Positions 21,418 through 29,431 of a DNA stretch of 64,000 nucleotides are shown piece after piece. Source of the DNA: Gemmobacter sp. (GTDB taxonomy: Bacteria > Pseudomonadota > Alphaproteobacteria > Rhodobacterales > Rhodobacteraceae); assembly GCF_034676705.1 (NCBI RefSeq), contig NZ_JAUCBS010000013.1, forward strand, positions 2,832,501 through 2,896,500, written 5' to 3'. The position numbers and the translations under genes are program-made. Each line of letters starts with the position of its first letter. Within the stretch, counting starts at the first letter, position 1. Under the pieces are notes generated by a model that was not told where the DNA came from, did not search any database, and saw nothing but the letters and a program-made list of their open reading frames with translations.

Positions 21418-21774
21418 ATGTTCGGACTTTTCCGGTCCTCCGCCGCTCGCATCCCGCCGCAAGAGGCAGTTCAGCGCCATGCGCGGGGCGAGTTGACCGT
21501 GATCGACGTGCGCGACATTTCCGAAATCCGTGCCTCGGGCACCGCCGCAGGCGGGCTGCATGTGCCGCTGATGCGGCTGGCGATGGTGGCCGACCCGCGC
21601 CATCCCGACCATCTGCCGGAACTGGACCCGTCGCGTCCCGTGGCGCTGTTCTGCGCCGCCGGCGGGCGGTCGCAGGCGGGGTGCGAGATGCTGGCCAAGC
21701 TGGGCTATGCGCAGGTCTACAACATCGGCGGCTTTGGCGACTGGTGCGCCGGCGGCGGCAAGGTGGCGCGGTAG
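21418..21774 (+). CDS. Rhodanese-like domain protein
   Basis: A 118-residue single-domain rhodanese. The DVRDISEI segment and the active-site loop FCAAGGRSQ, with its cysteine, are both present. It could transfer sulfane sulfur or act in redox signalling. The start at 21418 was chosen for the AAAGGC sequence about 6 bases upstream and because the domain begins soon after. It is the last chromosomal gene before the prophage remnant. Confidence 0.85.
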   Translation: MFGLFRSSAARIPPQEAVQRHARGELTVIDVRDISEIRASGTAAGGLHVPLMRLAMVADPRHPDHLPELDPSRPVALFCAAGGRSQAGCEMLAKLGYAQVYNIGGFGDWCAGGGKVAR

Positions 21775-21811
21775 GGGCTACGGGCTCGGCGGCACATCAA
21801 CGGCCCCCCAT

Positions 21812-21834
21812 CCCCTCCCCACAAGGGGGAGGGG
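21812..21834. terminator. Inverted repeat after the rhodanese gene
   Basis: CCCCTCCCC and GGGGAGGGG form a 9-bp stem with a 5-base loop. It may terminate the rhodanese transcript or belong to a dispersed GC-rich repeat family. Confidence 0.5.
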
Positions 21835-21891
21835 AGGTGCCATGATCCCAGGCCCTGGGCGCCGGTCGCGCAGCACGCGCACCGCCGGTGG

Positions 21892-21976
21892 GCGGTGACA
21901 CTTGGTTTGAGCGATGACCATTTTCTCGGTCTATATTTTTCAATGGGTTACGGGGATGCGGTGACACATGGTTTGA
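21892..21976. repeat. Direct repeats at the presumed phage left end
   Basis: gcggtgacacttggtttga at 21892-21910 and gcggtgacacatggtttga at 21958-21976 differ at one base and are 66 bases apart start to start. Spaced short repeats at the left end are expected for MuA binding. No gene lies between 21775 and 22091. Confidence 0.6.
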
Positions 21977-22091
21977 TACATTTCGGCCAAGTTGGGGCAA
22001 ATCGTCACCTGCAGCATGTATGCTATCAGAAATTATTCAATGAAATCAATGAATGGAAAAACATGGGTGGTCGGAGAAAACCGACCGCCGC

Positions 22092-22619
22092 TTACTTCTT
22101 CAGCTCTGGATGAGCTCTCTCCAGTTCTTCAATCTGAGCCTTCAACTCATCGTTTTTCTTTTTCAGCGATTTCTGCATGTCGTCGCCTGACATTTTGATG
22201 AATGCCGCAATCTGCGCCATGGTCAGGCCGCTGCTTACGATGGTCTCAGCAAGCCCAGCGGCATGAGCCCCGATTTCCTGCGCCAAGTATTCTGGCTGAG
22301 GTATCAACTCGTCGTGCTGCTGCATCTCAATGAGGTTCTTCAGTGTGGGGAGCGCTGCACGTTCAGCGGCAAGACGCACAAGCAAAACGCCGCCCAATGC
22401 CGCATCGACGTCGCCGAGCACCAGCCAATCCAGAGAAACCCTAAGCCCAAGGGCTATCTGCTTTAGCGCCTCGCCCCCCGGCAGTGGCGCGTTCTCCCGT
22501 CGCATGTAGCTTTCTAAGGTGCGGCGGGAGATGCCTATCATCGTCGCCATCTCCGCAACGGTCCAGCCGTTTTGGTCCTTAACCTGCCGCAGCCTAGCCG
22601 CAATCGTGTCGGCGCTCAT
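22092..22619 (-). CDS. Phage repressor, XRE-type helix-turn-helix
   Basis: A 175-residue protein. An N-terminal XRE-type helix-turn-helix (NGWTVAEMATMIGISRRTLE) is followed by a helical region and a Lys/Glu-rich coiled-coil-like C-terminus. It is transcribed away from the Ner-like gene across a 63-base operator region, as the Mu c repressor is. It should hold the early promoter shut. The repressor gene is intact although the transposase is broken. Confidence 0.8.
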   Translation of the reverse strand: MSADTIAARLRQVKDQNGWTVAEMATMIGISRRTLESYMRRENAPLPGGEALKQIALGLRVSLDWLVLGDVDAALGGVLLVRLAAERAALPTLKNLIEMQQHDELIPQPEYLAQEIGAHAAGLAETIVSSGLTMAQIAAFIKMSGDDMQKSLKKKNDELKAQIEELERAHPELKK

Positions 22620-22628
22620 CTTTCCACC

Positions 22629-22657
22629 TTGTCAATTACCAATATCATAGTAATCTA
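22629..22657. promoter_or_regulatory. Phage early operator/promoter region
   Basis: AT-rich. TTGTCA at 22629-22634 could be a -35 box for the Ner-MuA operon. An inverted repeat ATTAC...GTAAT (22635-22639 and 22650-22654) overlaps the spacer and would suit repressor or Ner binding. A -10 box is only weakly matched. Confidence 0.45.
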
Positions 22658-22682
22658 TACGCACATCAACGTACGGAATCCC

Positions 22683-22901
22683 ATGATTGTCATAGCCGAC
22701 AGATCCGGGCGTTGTCATCGTCTAAGCGTGATCCGGGCAGGATTCGTGTCTCAGGGGACTTCCCTTAACGCATGGTGCCGAAGCAACGGCATAGACACAT
22801 CCAATGTATACAAGGCAATCTCTGGCAAGTGGCGCGGCCCAAAAGCCGACCGTTTGATTGCATTGTTGCTCGAAGCCGCAGGTGTGCCTCAGGCATGCTG
22901 A
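22683..22901 (+). CDS. Ner-like small DNA-binding protein
   Basis: A 72-residue protein with a helix-turn-helix-like segment: FVSQGTSLNAWCRSNGID followed by SNVYKAISGKWRGPKA. It resembles small regulators placed between repressor and transposase in Mu-like phages of alphaproteobacteria. By position it should be the second negative regulator of early transcription (Ner role). Its stop overlaps the MuA start. The ATG at 22683 is used because the longer frame runs back through the operator. Confidence 0.68.
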   Translation: MIVIADRSGRCHRLSVIRAGFVSQGTSLNAWCRSNGIDTSNVYKAISGKWRGPKADRLIALLLEAAGVPQAC

Positions 22902-24847
22902 TCCCTGTGCGCTCACTGCTGGGGACTGGCGATATCCCGTCGCACCGTGCCAGCGCGGTAAGTTGGCTCTGCCGCCACCGCGCAACCATCCACCAGATCA
23001 AGGGCGGCGGTGGGCTGCGAGACGCAGTTGCGCTTTCCGAGCTTCCCGAACCTGAGCGCCTTGCCTTCCTTGCTCGCCGCGCGGAGACGATGGGCCTGCC
23101 GATGGGCACCCAGGACGATGCGGCGCATCTGGCGCTGGCGGCGAAGCCGGTGACGGTACAGAACACCGCCTATGCCCGCGCGGAAACCATGATGTTCATC
23201 GCGAAGCATGAGGCGGCGGGTCTGAAATGGGGTCAGATCGCGGGGCTTCTCGGGGGCCGCGGCGGCGAAGGACGGTGCGGCGGTCCTTGACGCCTCGCGC
23301 ATGACGTTGCAGCGCTGGTCGAAGCGGATTGCGGGTCTCGACCCAATCAACTGGGCGCCAGCTCTGGCGCCGGACTATCACGGACGCACCGTCACGGCAG
23401 AAGTGTCGCCCGAGGCATGGGAACGGTTCGAGTTCTATATCTATACCTCGGGCAAGAACGGCACCGGGCCTGTCTTGAAGGCCGCCTGCGAGAAAGTCGA
23501 GGTCGAAGCGGCGGAACGTGGCGGGGCGTGGCCCCACTATCGCACCGTCATGCGCCATTGGGATCGTCTGGACGAGGCCCGCAAACGTGTTCTGCGCTAT
23601 GGTGAGGAAGCGGCGGCGAGGTCACTGAAACAACACCAGCCCCGCACCGTCGCAGGCTTGTTTGCCATGCAGCAGGTCGCACTGGACGAGCGCGAGTTCA
23701 AGGTTCTGGTCAGGTTCCGGGATGGCCGGATAGGTTGCCCCGGGGTGATCATCTACGTGGATCGGGCATCGAACCGCATCCTCAGCCATGTGGTTTCTAC
23801 GTCGGAGAACGAGGAAGCCGCCGCCGAAGCCACCATCCGCATGTGCGAGACGCACGGCATTCCCGATCTCGTGTATACTGACAACGGACCGGCCTTCAAC
23901 AGCAAGCGGATGGCGGGTGGCCTCAAGCCATTGATCCGGCGCAAGGAAACGCGTTCGACCGATTGGGAAGTGCGGGTGTCCTGAAGCTGTTCGGGATCGA
24001 ACTCAAGAACACTGCGCCGGGTCGTGGGCAATCCAAGATCCCGGAGTCCGTCTTCTCGATCATGCGGCGGTTCGACAACGATCCGGTGTTCTACCGCGCG
24101 CAGCGGTCAGGGCCGAACGACGCGCCGAACACCAATCCTGTTCCCGTCGATATCGCGTTGTTCGAGAAGGCTCTGGCAAAATATGTCAATGAACTCAACG
24201 CGAAAAAGGGAAGCCGCGCAGAAGGCATTCTACCCGGCGCATGCAGGAATGATGCTTTTGCACGTCGATTGGAGGGCCGGACTGCCCGCCCGGTGATGCC
24301 GCTGCAAAGTCGCAGTGTCCGGATGAAGTGGCATCGAAAAACCGTCAGGCAGGATGGGCGCATCTGGTTCGATGGTGGTCTGTTCGGGGACGCCAGCACA
24401 CAGAAGGCCATGCTGCAATACGCGGGCAAGAAGGTGCTGGTGGGCATCGACCCGAATGATTACCGCGCCCCCGCCATAGTGCGCCACTGGGGAGATGAAG
24501 CGAAGCGCGGACGGCTACTGTTGGCTCATCTGCCGCCCTACGAAGCCACGCGTCATGGCGACGAGGCTGGGCGCCGCCGGGCCGTGGCGGAAGATCGCAG
24601 GGTCAAGAAGCTGGCCAAGAAGCACCGGATTGCGGACGTGGACCAAAAGGTTGCGGCTTTGCGCGAAGCGGTAATGGCGGCGGATGCCCCAGAAACGCAC
24701 CCCATGAAGCCCGCCGTGGTCGCGCTCGATACCCGCATTCCATTTTCGGACAAGCCGCTCAACGGATCGAAAGACCTGCACCCGTTGCAGGCAAGGCTTC
24801 GGGCCAATCTGGAAAGAAACCTCGCTGCCGGAAAGGCGGCGGGATGA
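22895..24847 (+). pseudogene. MuA-like DDE transposase, split by two compensating frameshifts
   Basis: Three frames join into one transposase of about 650 residues. The first part (22895 to about 23254) has the DNA-binding N-terminus. A shift at the G5 run 23252-23256 leads to the middle part (to about 23975), and a second shift at the G3 run 23974-23976 returns to the original frame up to 24847. Catalytic residues remain: the Asp in IIYVDRASN, the Asp in YTDNGPAFNS, and the Glu in GRGQSKIPESVF, but they are on different frames. One base fewer at the first site and one more at the second would restore it. It is either real decay or two homopolymer errors. Confidence 0.82.
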
Positions 24848-24942
24848 AGCGGCGTGAGAGGGAAGTTTGGACGCTGCCCCTCACGCCTAAACCGGCGGGT
24901 AAAACCCGTCCAGAACGGAGAGGAAGATGGCAGAACATCTGA
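24844..24942 (+). CDS. Possible small phage ORF between MuA and MuB
   Basis: A 32-residue basic peptide (begins MKRREREVWTLPLTPK). It starts on the MuA stop (ATGA overlap) and ends inside the start of MuB. The tight overlap is typical of phage genes, but I do not recognise the product and it may be fortuitous. Confidence 0.3.
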   Translation: MKRREREVWTLPLTPKPAGKTRPERRGRWQNI

Positions 24943-25676
24943 AACTTGCCAAGCCTTCGCTGCCTGTTGCGCCTGACTTTGTGCGCACCAGCACGGCGAA
25001 TAACATCCTGCTTTCTGTGGACATGATCCGGGCGCAGCCGCGCCCGGCCATGACGATGGTTTGCGGTGTGCCCGGTTGCGGGAAGTCCACCACGCTGGAA
25101 ATGCTGGCGAAATCGGACCCGGATGCCCGGCTGATTTCGATAGCGCCCGGTGAAGGTGGTGCCTTCGGTGTGGCAGAAATCATCGTGGACAAGTTCGGCC
25201 TCGGCATCAGGCCGAAGGGCAGCACCATTGCCACGCTTAGCCGGGAAATCGGCAGGTTCCTGCAACATGCGGGTATCTGGCTGATGGTTGACGAGGCCCA
25301 ACACCTGACGAAGGAGGGCGCGGACTGGCTCCGAATCCTCTGTGAGGAAAGCCGGACGGATCTTCTGCTGGCCGGTGATTTGCGCCTTGCCCGGATGATC
25401 GACGAAATGCCGCAGCTGCAAAGCCGCATGTTGCGGGCGGTGATCGTTGAAGAGGTTACTGAAGGTGACGTGCGCGACCTCGCCCAGGCGTTTGGCGTGC
25501 AGCGGAAGGCTTCCTTCACCATGCTGCACCGGGCCGCTCTGGTCAAAGGTGGCCTGCGCACCGTGAACACAGCCCTTCTGATCACACAAACCGGCTCTGA
25601 TGCCGATGGGTTTGACGAAGAGCTTCTGCCCGCTGCCCTGATGGAAATCGGGATAGTGCCCCACGGCGTGGTGTAG
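24927..25676 (+). CDS. MuB-like AAA+ ATPase, C-terminus rewritten by an IS
   Basis: A 249-residue ATPase. Walker A GVPGCGKST is at residues 47-55 and Walker B WLMVDEAQH includes D122/E123. In Mu-like phages MuB binds target DNA and delivers it to the transposase. AGAGGAAG precedes the ATG. After LMEIG the frame runs into the IS256-family element and ends IVPHGVV. Removing the IS and one target copy restores LMEIGLIAGEGTTK and an ATGA overlap with the next gene. Only the last 7 residues of the present protein are foreign, so it may still fold. Confidence 0.86.
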   Translation: MAEHLKLAKPSLPVAPDFVRTSTANNILLSVDMIRAQPRPAMTMVCGVPGCGKSTTLEMLAKSDPDARLISIAPGEGGAFGVAEIIVDKFGLGIRPKGSTIATLSREIGRFLQHAGIWLMVDEAQHLTKEGADWLRILCEESRTDLLLAGDLRLARMIDEMPQLQSRMLRAVIVEEVTEGDVRDLAQAFGVQRKASFTMLHRAALVKGGLRTVNTALLITQTGSDADGFDEELLPAALMEIGIVPHGVV

Positions 25677-27025
25677 GAGGCCGCAGGCGACGCTGATGGC
25701 GACGCTGGCGGTCACCGTCGATCTTCGGAAAGGTTTGGGTTGCGACACCTGAAACCTGAGACGGAGATGACGATGACCGACGACAGAATGGCGCTGATCG
25801 AGCTGGTTGAGAAGCAGGCCGATGGCGACCTCGTGCGCGAGATGCTGGCCTTTGCGGCCGAGCGGATCATGGAAGCAGAGATCGAGGCGCGGACGGGCGC
25901 GGCCAAAGGTGCGCGCTCGCCGATGCGGGAAGCCCAGCGAAACGGATACCGCGACCGGGACTGGGACACGCGCGCTGGCCGCATCTCGCTGGAGATCCCG
26001 AAGCTGCGGAAGGGAAGCTACTTCCCCAGCTTCCTCGAGCCACGCCGCACGGCGGAGAAAGCCTTGGTTGCTGTGATCCAGGAAGCCTACGTCCACGGCA
26101 TCTCGACGCGGTCCGTCGATGATCTGGTCAAAGCCATGGGCGCTGGTGGCATGTCGAAGAGCCAGGTCAGCCGGCTGTGCATGGAGATCGATGAGCGGGT
26201 GGACGCCTTCCTGGCCCGCCCCCTGGAAGGTGCGTGGCCCTATCTCTGGCTCGACGCCACCTACCTCAAGGTCAGGGAGGGCGGGCGCATCATCAGCAAG
26301 GCGGTGATACTCGCCGTGGCCGTGAACGAGGACGGCAAGCGCGAGGTGCTGGGCGTCGCCACCGGTCCGTCCGAGGCGGAGACCTTCTGGACCGACTTCC
26401 TGCGCAGTCTTGCGGACCGGGGCCTGCGCGGCGTGAAGCTGGTGATCGCAGACGACCACAAGGGCCTGCGGGCCGCGGCGCGCCGGGTCTTCAACGCCAC
26501 CCACCAGAGATGCCGCATTCACTGGATGCGCAACGTCCTGGCTTACGCTCCGGCAAAGCAGCGCACCGCGGTGGCGGCGATGCTGAAGACGATCTTTGCC
26601 CAGGAGAGCAAGGCCGACGCCGAGGCACAGTGGAATGTCGTGGCCGACGCCCTGCGGGAAAAGCAGCCCAAACTCGGTGCCCTGATGGACGCCTCCTGCG
26701 ACGATGTCCTCGCTTACATGTCGTTTCCCCGCGAGCACTGGACCCAGATCGCCTCCACCAACCCGCTGGAACGTGTGAACCGCGAGGTGAAACGGCGAGC
26801 CGATGTCATAGGGATCTTCCCGAACGATGCTGCCATCGTCCGCCTCGTCGGCGCGCTGATGCTCGAGACCAACGACGAGTGGGCCGTCGCGCGGCGATAC
26901 ATGAGCCTTGAAACGCTCGCCCGCGTCACCGACAATCCCAACGTCAGGCTGCCTGCCGTGGCTACCTGACAGACCAGGACCTCTCAGAAGGTCGGCGCTC
27001 CTACACCACGCCGTGGGGCACTATC
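25652..27025 (+). mobile_element. IS256-family insertion sequence, complete
   Basis: 1374 bases. Perfect 28-bp terminal inverted repeats start GATAGTGCCCCACGG on the left and appear as the reverse complement ending at 27025. An 8-bp direct repeat GAAATCGG flanks it at 25644-25651 and 27026-27033, the size expected for IS256-family target duplications. Both ends and the transposase look intact, so the insertion is probably recent and possibly active. Confidence 0.95.
25773..26969 (+). CDS. IS256-family transposase
   Basis: A 398-residue transposase of the mutator type. The DDE triad is visible: D161 in LWLDATYLKV, D227 in VIADDHKGL and E333 in NPLERVNREVK. The C(2)H-like segment RCRIHWMRN is present. 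The ATG at 25773 has GGAG 6 bases upstream; an ATG at 25767 would have no spacing. It is the only gene of the element and reads in the same direction as the phage early operon. Confidence 0.95.
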   Translation: MTDDRMALIELVEKQADGDLVREMLAFAAERIMEAEIEARTGAAKGARSPMREAQRNGYRDRDWDTRAGRISLEIPKLRKGSYFPSFLEPRRTAEKALVAVIQEAYVHGISTRSVDDLVKAMGAGGMSKSQVSRLCMEIDERVDAFLARPLEGAWPYLWLDATYLKVREGGRIISKAVILAVAVNEDGKREVLGVATGPSEAETFWTDFLRSLADRGLRGVKLVIADDHKGLRAAARRVFNATHQRCRIHWMRNVLAYAPAKQRTAVAAMLKTIFAQESKADAEAQWNVVADALREKQPKLGALMDASCDDVLAYMSFPREHWTQIASTNPLERVNREVKRRADVIGIFPNDAAIVRLVGALMLETNDEWAVARRYMSLETLARVTDNPNVRLPAVAT

Positions 27026-27060
27026 GAAATCGGCCTGATTGCCGGGGAAGGAACCACGAA

Positions 27061-27606
27061 ATGACCATGCGCCAGCTGCTTTCTCAGAACCCCATGACGT
27101 TCAACGAGCTTCTGGACCTCTTTGAGGCCTATGTTTCCACCATCGGCGGGCCGATCAACAAGGGGCATGACATGCTGCGCGAAGAGATCGGCGCTGGCGA
27201 ACATGCCGCCTTGGGTCACATCTTCGGCGTGGCCTGCGATGCCGAGGATATGGCGAAGCGCCTTTGCCAGATCCGCGCGGCGCGGAACACCGGCACCGAT
27301 GTGACGATCACCCTGACTCAGATCGAGCATTGCCAGCTGGACACCGCGATTCCCGATGTGATCGACCTTCTGGGAGATACTTCCAGCATGCTCGACCTGC
27401 TTTCGGGTGGCTTTGACAGTGGCAGTATCGATCCGGATCAACCGGCGATTGCCGCAACCCTTCGCCTGCTTGGCCGCGCTCTTCGGGGCGCGGATCAGAT
27501 CGAGGTTCCGGCCCTGATGATGGCCGACCGTAAAATCCGCGCAGCCGTTGCCGCCGTCCGCGAGGCGGAGCGGCAGGCAGCCCTTCAGATGGGAGAAGCA
27601 GCATGA
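27061..27606 (+). CDS. Phage early protein of unknown function
   Basis: A 181-residue, largely helical acidic protein. I do not recognise a family. Its ATG overlaps the original MuB stop (now separated by the IS), and its own stop overlaps the GemA start, so it belongs to the phage early operon. Mu-like phages encode several small accessory proteins here. Confidence 0.65.
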   Translation: MTMRQLLSQNPMTFNELLDLFEAYVSTIGGPINKGHDMLREEIGAGEHAALGHIFGVACDAEDMAKRLCQIRAARNTGTDVTITLTQIEHCQLDTAIPDVIDLLGDTSSMLDLLSGGFDSGSIDPDQPAIAATLRLLGRALRGADQIEVPALMMADRKIRAAVAAVREAERQAALQMGEAA

Positions 27607-28025
27607 CGATCAGCAAGCCCCAAAAGACGATCCTGCATGTCGCGAAGGGCAAGCTCGGTTGGGACGATGATCTTTACCGGCAGGCGCTGGTGCGGATCGC
27701 GGGCGTGACCAGTTGCACCGAACTTGATCAGGCCGGGTTCGAGGCCATGATGGGCTTCTTCGAATATTGCGGGTTCCGCCCGCTCGGGAAGGGCGCGCCG
27801 CGCTATGGCAACCGGCCCGGCATGGCAACCTATGCGCAACTGGAACTGATCCGCGAACTCTGGCGGGAACTGCACGATGCCCGCGAATGCGATGACGAGG
27901 CGCTGGCGGGCTGGCTGCGGAAATACCACAAGGTAGACAGCATGCGCTTCCTGACCATGGACGGCGCGCGCAAGGCGATCACCGCTTTGAAGGCGTGGAA
28001 GGCCCGCCCGCGCAAGGTGGCGTAA
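27603..28025 (+). CDS. GemA-like phage regulatory protein (Mu gp16 family)
   Basis: A 140-residue protein resembling the GemA/gp16 family (DUF1018). The N-terminal segment ILHVAKGKLGWDDDLYRQAL and the later LIRELWRELHDA match the family layout. In Mu, GemA modulates host gene expression and DNA topology. It overlaps the preceding gene by 4 bases. It is the last phage gene present, followed by a terminator. Confidence 0.8.
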   Translation: MTISKPQKTILHVAKGKLGWDDDLYRQALVRIAGVTSCTELDQAGFEAMMGFFEYCGFRPLGKGAPRYGNRPGMATYAQLELIRELWRELHDARECDDEALAGWLRKYHKVDSMRFLTMDGARKAITALKAWKARPRKVA

Positions 28026-28048
28026 GCCGCGCCATATATACTGTCCGC

Positions 28049-28083
28049 AGGGCGGTGCCGAAGGGTGCCGCCCTTCGCTTTTG
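28049..28083 (+). terminator. Terminator after the phage early operon
   Basis: AGGGCGGTGCC and GGTGCCGCCCT form an 11-bp stem with two G-U pairs and a GAAG loop, followed by TCGCTTTTG. It follows the GemA stop by about 24 bases. Confidence 0.72.
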
Positions 28084-28277
28084 TGGCCGCCCCGCGTCGA
28101 TCACCGCAGTGGCCCGCTGGACGGCCAATCGCGATTTCCGCACCGACACCACCCGGACGGACCATACCCCCTTTAATAACGCCGGAAACCCCGTTTAAAC
28201 GACGCGAATTTCGGTGGGGTAACGGCCAGCCGCCTGCAAGGATTGAATCCGGCCGCTACACGCGATATGAACAATCT

Positions 28278-28368
28278 GCTGATGCGGCGTGTACCCCGAT
28301 GGGCAAGGGGGTCTGCCGGTTCCGACTGGTCGATTGATGTTGGTTCGAGTCCAACCCCGCACATCAGC
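28278..28368 (+). other. tRNA-like folded element (non-canonical)
   Basis: Parts look like a tRNA: a D-arm-like hairpin CCCC-GATGGGCAA-GGGG (28294-28310) preceded by TA, and a perfect T arm GTTGG-TTCGAGT-CCAAC (28339-28355). A closing stem joins GCTGATGCGG (28278-28287) to CCGCACATCAGC (28357-28368) with a 2-base bulge. No normal 7-base anticodon loop and no CCA end can be drawn. It could be a decayed tRNA, an attachment-site remnant or another structured RNA. The whole 28084-28448 stretch has no supported gene. Confidence 0.35.
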
Positions 28369-28448
28369 GACAAAGGCTTGCGTCTGCCCTCCCTGCAAAC
28401 TGGTTTCCACGGCAAACCTGCATTCCACTTGACTAGGGCGTGTCTGAG

Positions 28449-29078
28449 CTAGATTGAAGCATATCCGGCGTGCCGGAGGTAGGTTTTGCATTCGTCTGGT
28501 GTGAAGGCGTCCAGCAAGGTTCCGACCCTTCGCCACGAGGCTTCGATGGTGCGTTCATCGGCTTTTCGGAACAGGGTCTTGAGCTTGGCGAAGACCATTT
28601 CGATGGGGTTCAGGTCCGGGCTGCAGGGAGGCAGGAACAACAGATGTGCCCATGCGGCCCGGATCAGCTGTCGGGCGGGTCGGCCCTTGTGGCTGCCGAG
28701 GTTGTCGGCGATGACCGCATCGCCAGGGGCGAGTGTCGGGGCGAGGCATTGGCTGACCCAGGCGGTGAACATCTCGCCATTGATCGGGCCATCCAGCACG
28801 AAGGGCGCGACGATCCGGTCGTGGCGCGGCCCGGCGGGGAAGGTCAGCGTCTTCCAATGCCCATGCGGGACATGCGCGGTCAGCCTCTGACCCCTCGCGG
28901 CCCAGCCGCAGGTCCGGGTCATGTTGGTCTTGATCCCGTTCGCCTGCTCTCTCGAACCAGTGGCGTTCGCAGGCTCACCATCGATGAAGATCCGCCGCTT
29001 GGGATCGAGGCGATGCTGGTGCGCCCGCCATCGCGCCCGGAACCGCGCCACCTTCGGGCGTAGCTGTTCGATGGCCAT
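28449..29078 (-). CDS. IS630-family transposase, DDE part (orfB)
   Basis: About 209 residues. It carries the catalytic part: FID, then VIADNLGSHKG, then NPIEMVFAKLK. It starts within the orfA stop (TGATG) in the -1 frame, so a fused protein could arise by frameshifting near the AAAGAAAG sequence upstream. Reading the -1 frame upstream gives RQRKSLMAIEQLRP, the expected linker of the family. After FID there is a segment of about 16 residues (GEPANATGSREQANGI) where relatives usually have ETW plus one or two residues, so the core may carry an insertion. Confidence 0.82.
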   Translation of the reverse strand: MAIEQLRPKVARFRARWRAHQHRLDPKRRIFIDGEPANATGSREQANGIKTNMTRTCGWAARGQRLTAHVPHGHWKTLTFPAGPRHDRIVAPFVLDGPINGEMFTAWVSQCLAPTLAPGDAVIADNLGSHKGRPARQLIRAAWAHLLFLPPCSPDLNPIEMVFAKLKTLFRKADERTIEASWRRVGTLLDAFTPDECKTYLRHAGYASI

Positions 29079-29431
29079 CAGGGACTTTCTTTGACCGTCT
29101 GGCCTGCGCGTCTGACGAACCGCCAGACCGTGTCATGGGCCACCGTCACACCGCGAGCGGCCAGTTCCGCCGTCAGCGCCCGCATCGTCAGGTCGGGCTT
29201 CTCGGCGAGCCGGGCCAGCAGCCAGTCCCCGACCTCGCCTGCCAGGGCCCGCGGGCGATGACCGCCGATCTTGCCGTGAGCCTGCCCGCGCCCGCCCCGC
29301 TGCCGCTGTCCGATCCGAACCGCCGATGCAACCGGAACCCCAAACCGCTTCGCGGCCGACCGGACCGTCTCGCCCTCCTCCAACGCTCGCGCAACGCCCA
29401 TCCCAAGGTCTATCAAAAGTGGTGCCACCAT
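29078..29431 (-). CDS. IS630-family transposase, DNA-binding part (orfA)
   Basis: About 117 residues from the ATG at 29431 (an ATG at 29446 is also possible). It has a helix-turn-helix region (TVRSAAKRFGVPVASAVRI) and the segment LTMRALTAELAARGVTVAHD, matching the N-terminal half of IS630 transposases. It ends ...KESP at the TGA that overlaps the orfB ATG. Confidence 0.8.
   Translation of the reverse strand: MVAPLLIDLGMGVARALEEGETVRSAAKRFGVPVASAVRIGQRQRGGRGQAHGKIGGHRPRALAGEVGDWLLARLAEKPDLTMRALTAELAARGVTVAHDTVWRFVRRAGQTVKESP

Larger units (their letters stand above)
21892..28083. mobile_element. Mu-like transposable prophage, left (early) part only
   Basis: The order repressor (minus), Ner-like, MuA, MuB, unknown and GemA is the early region of a Mu-like phage, similar in plan to RcapMu-type phages of Rhodobacterales. 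Two near-identical 19-mers at 21892 and 21958 look like transposase-binding sites of the left end. The exact terminus is not proven. Base composition is less GC-rich than the flanks. No lysis, portal, head or tail genes follow, so the right part is lost. MuA is frameshifted and an IS256-family element sits in MuB, so it is defective. Confidence 0.85.

Noticed and set aside
28195..28536. Minus-strand frames with GLEPTS-type sequence
   Set aside because: This peptide pattern is a known by-product of translating across tRNA T arms; it supports the tRNA-like element, not a gene.
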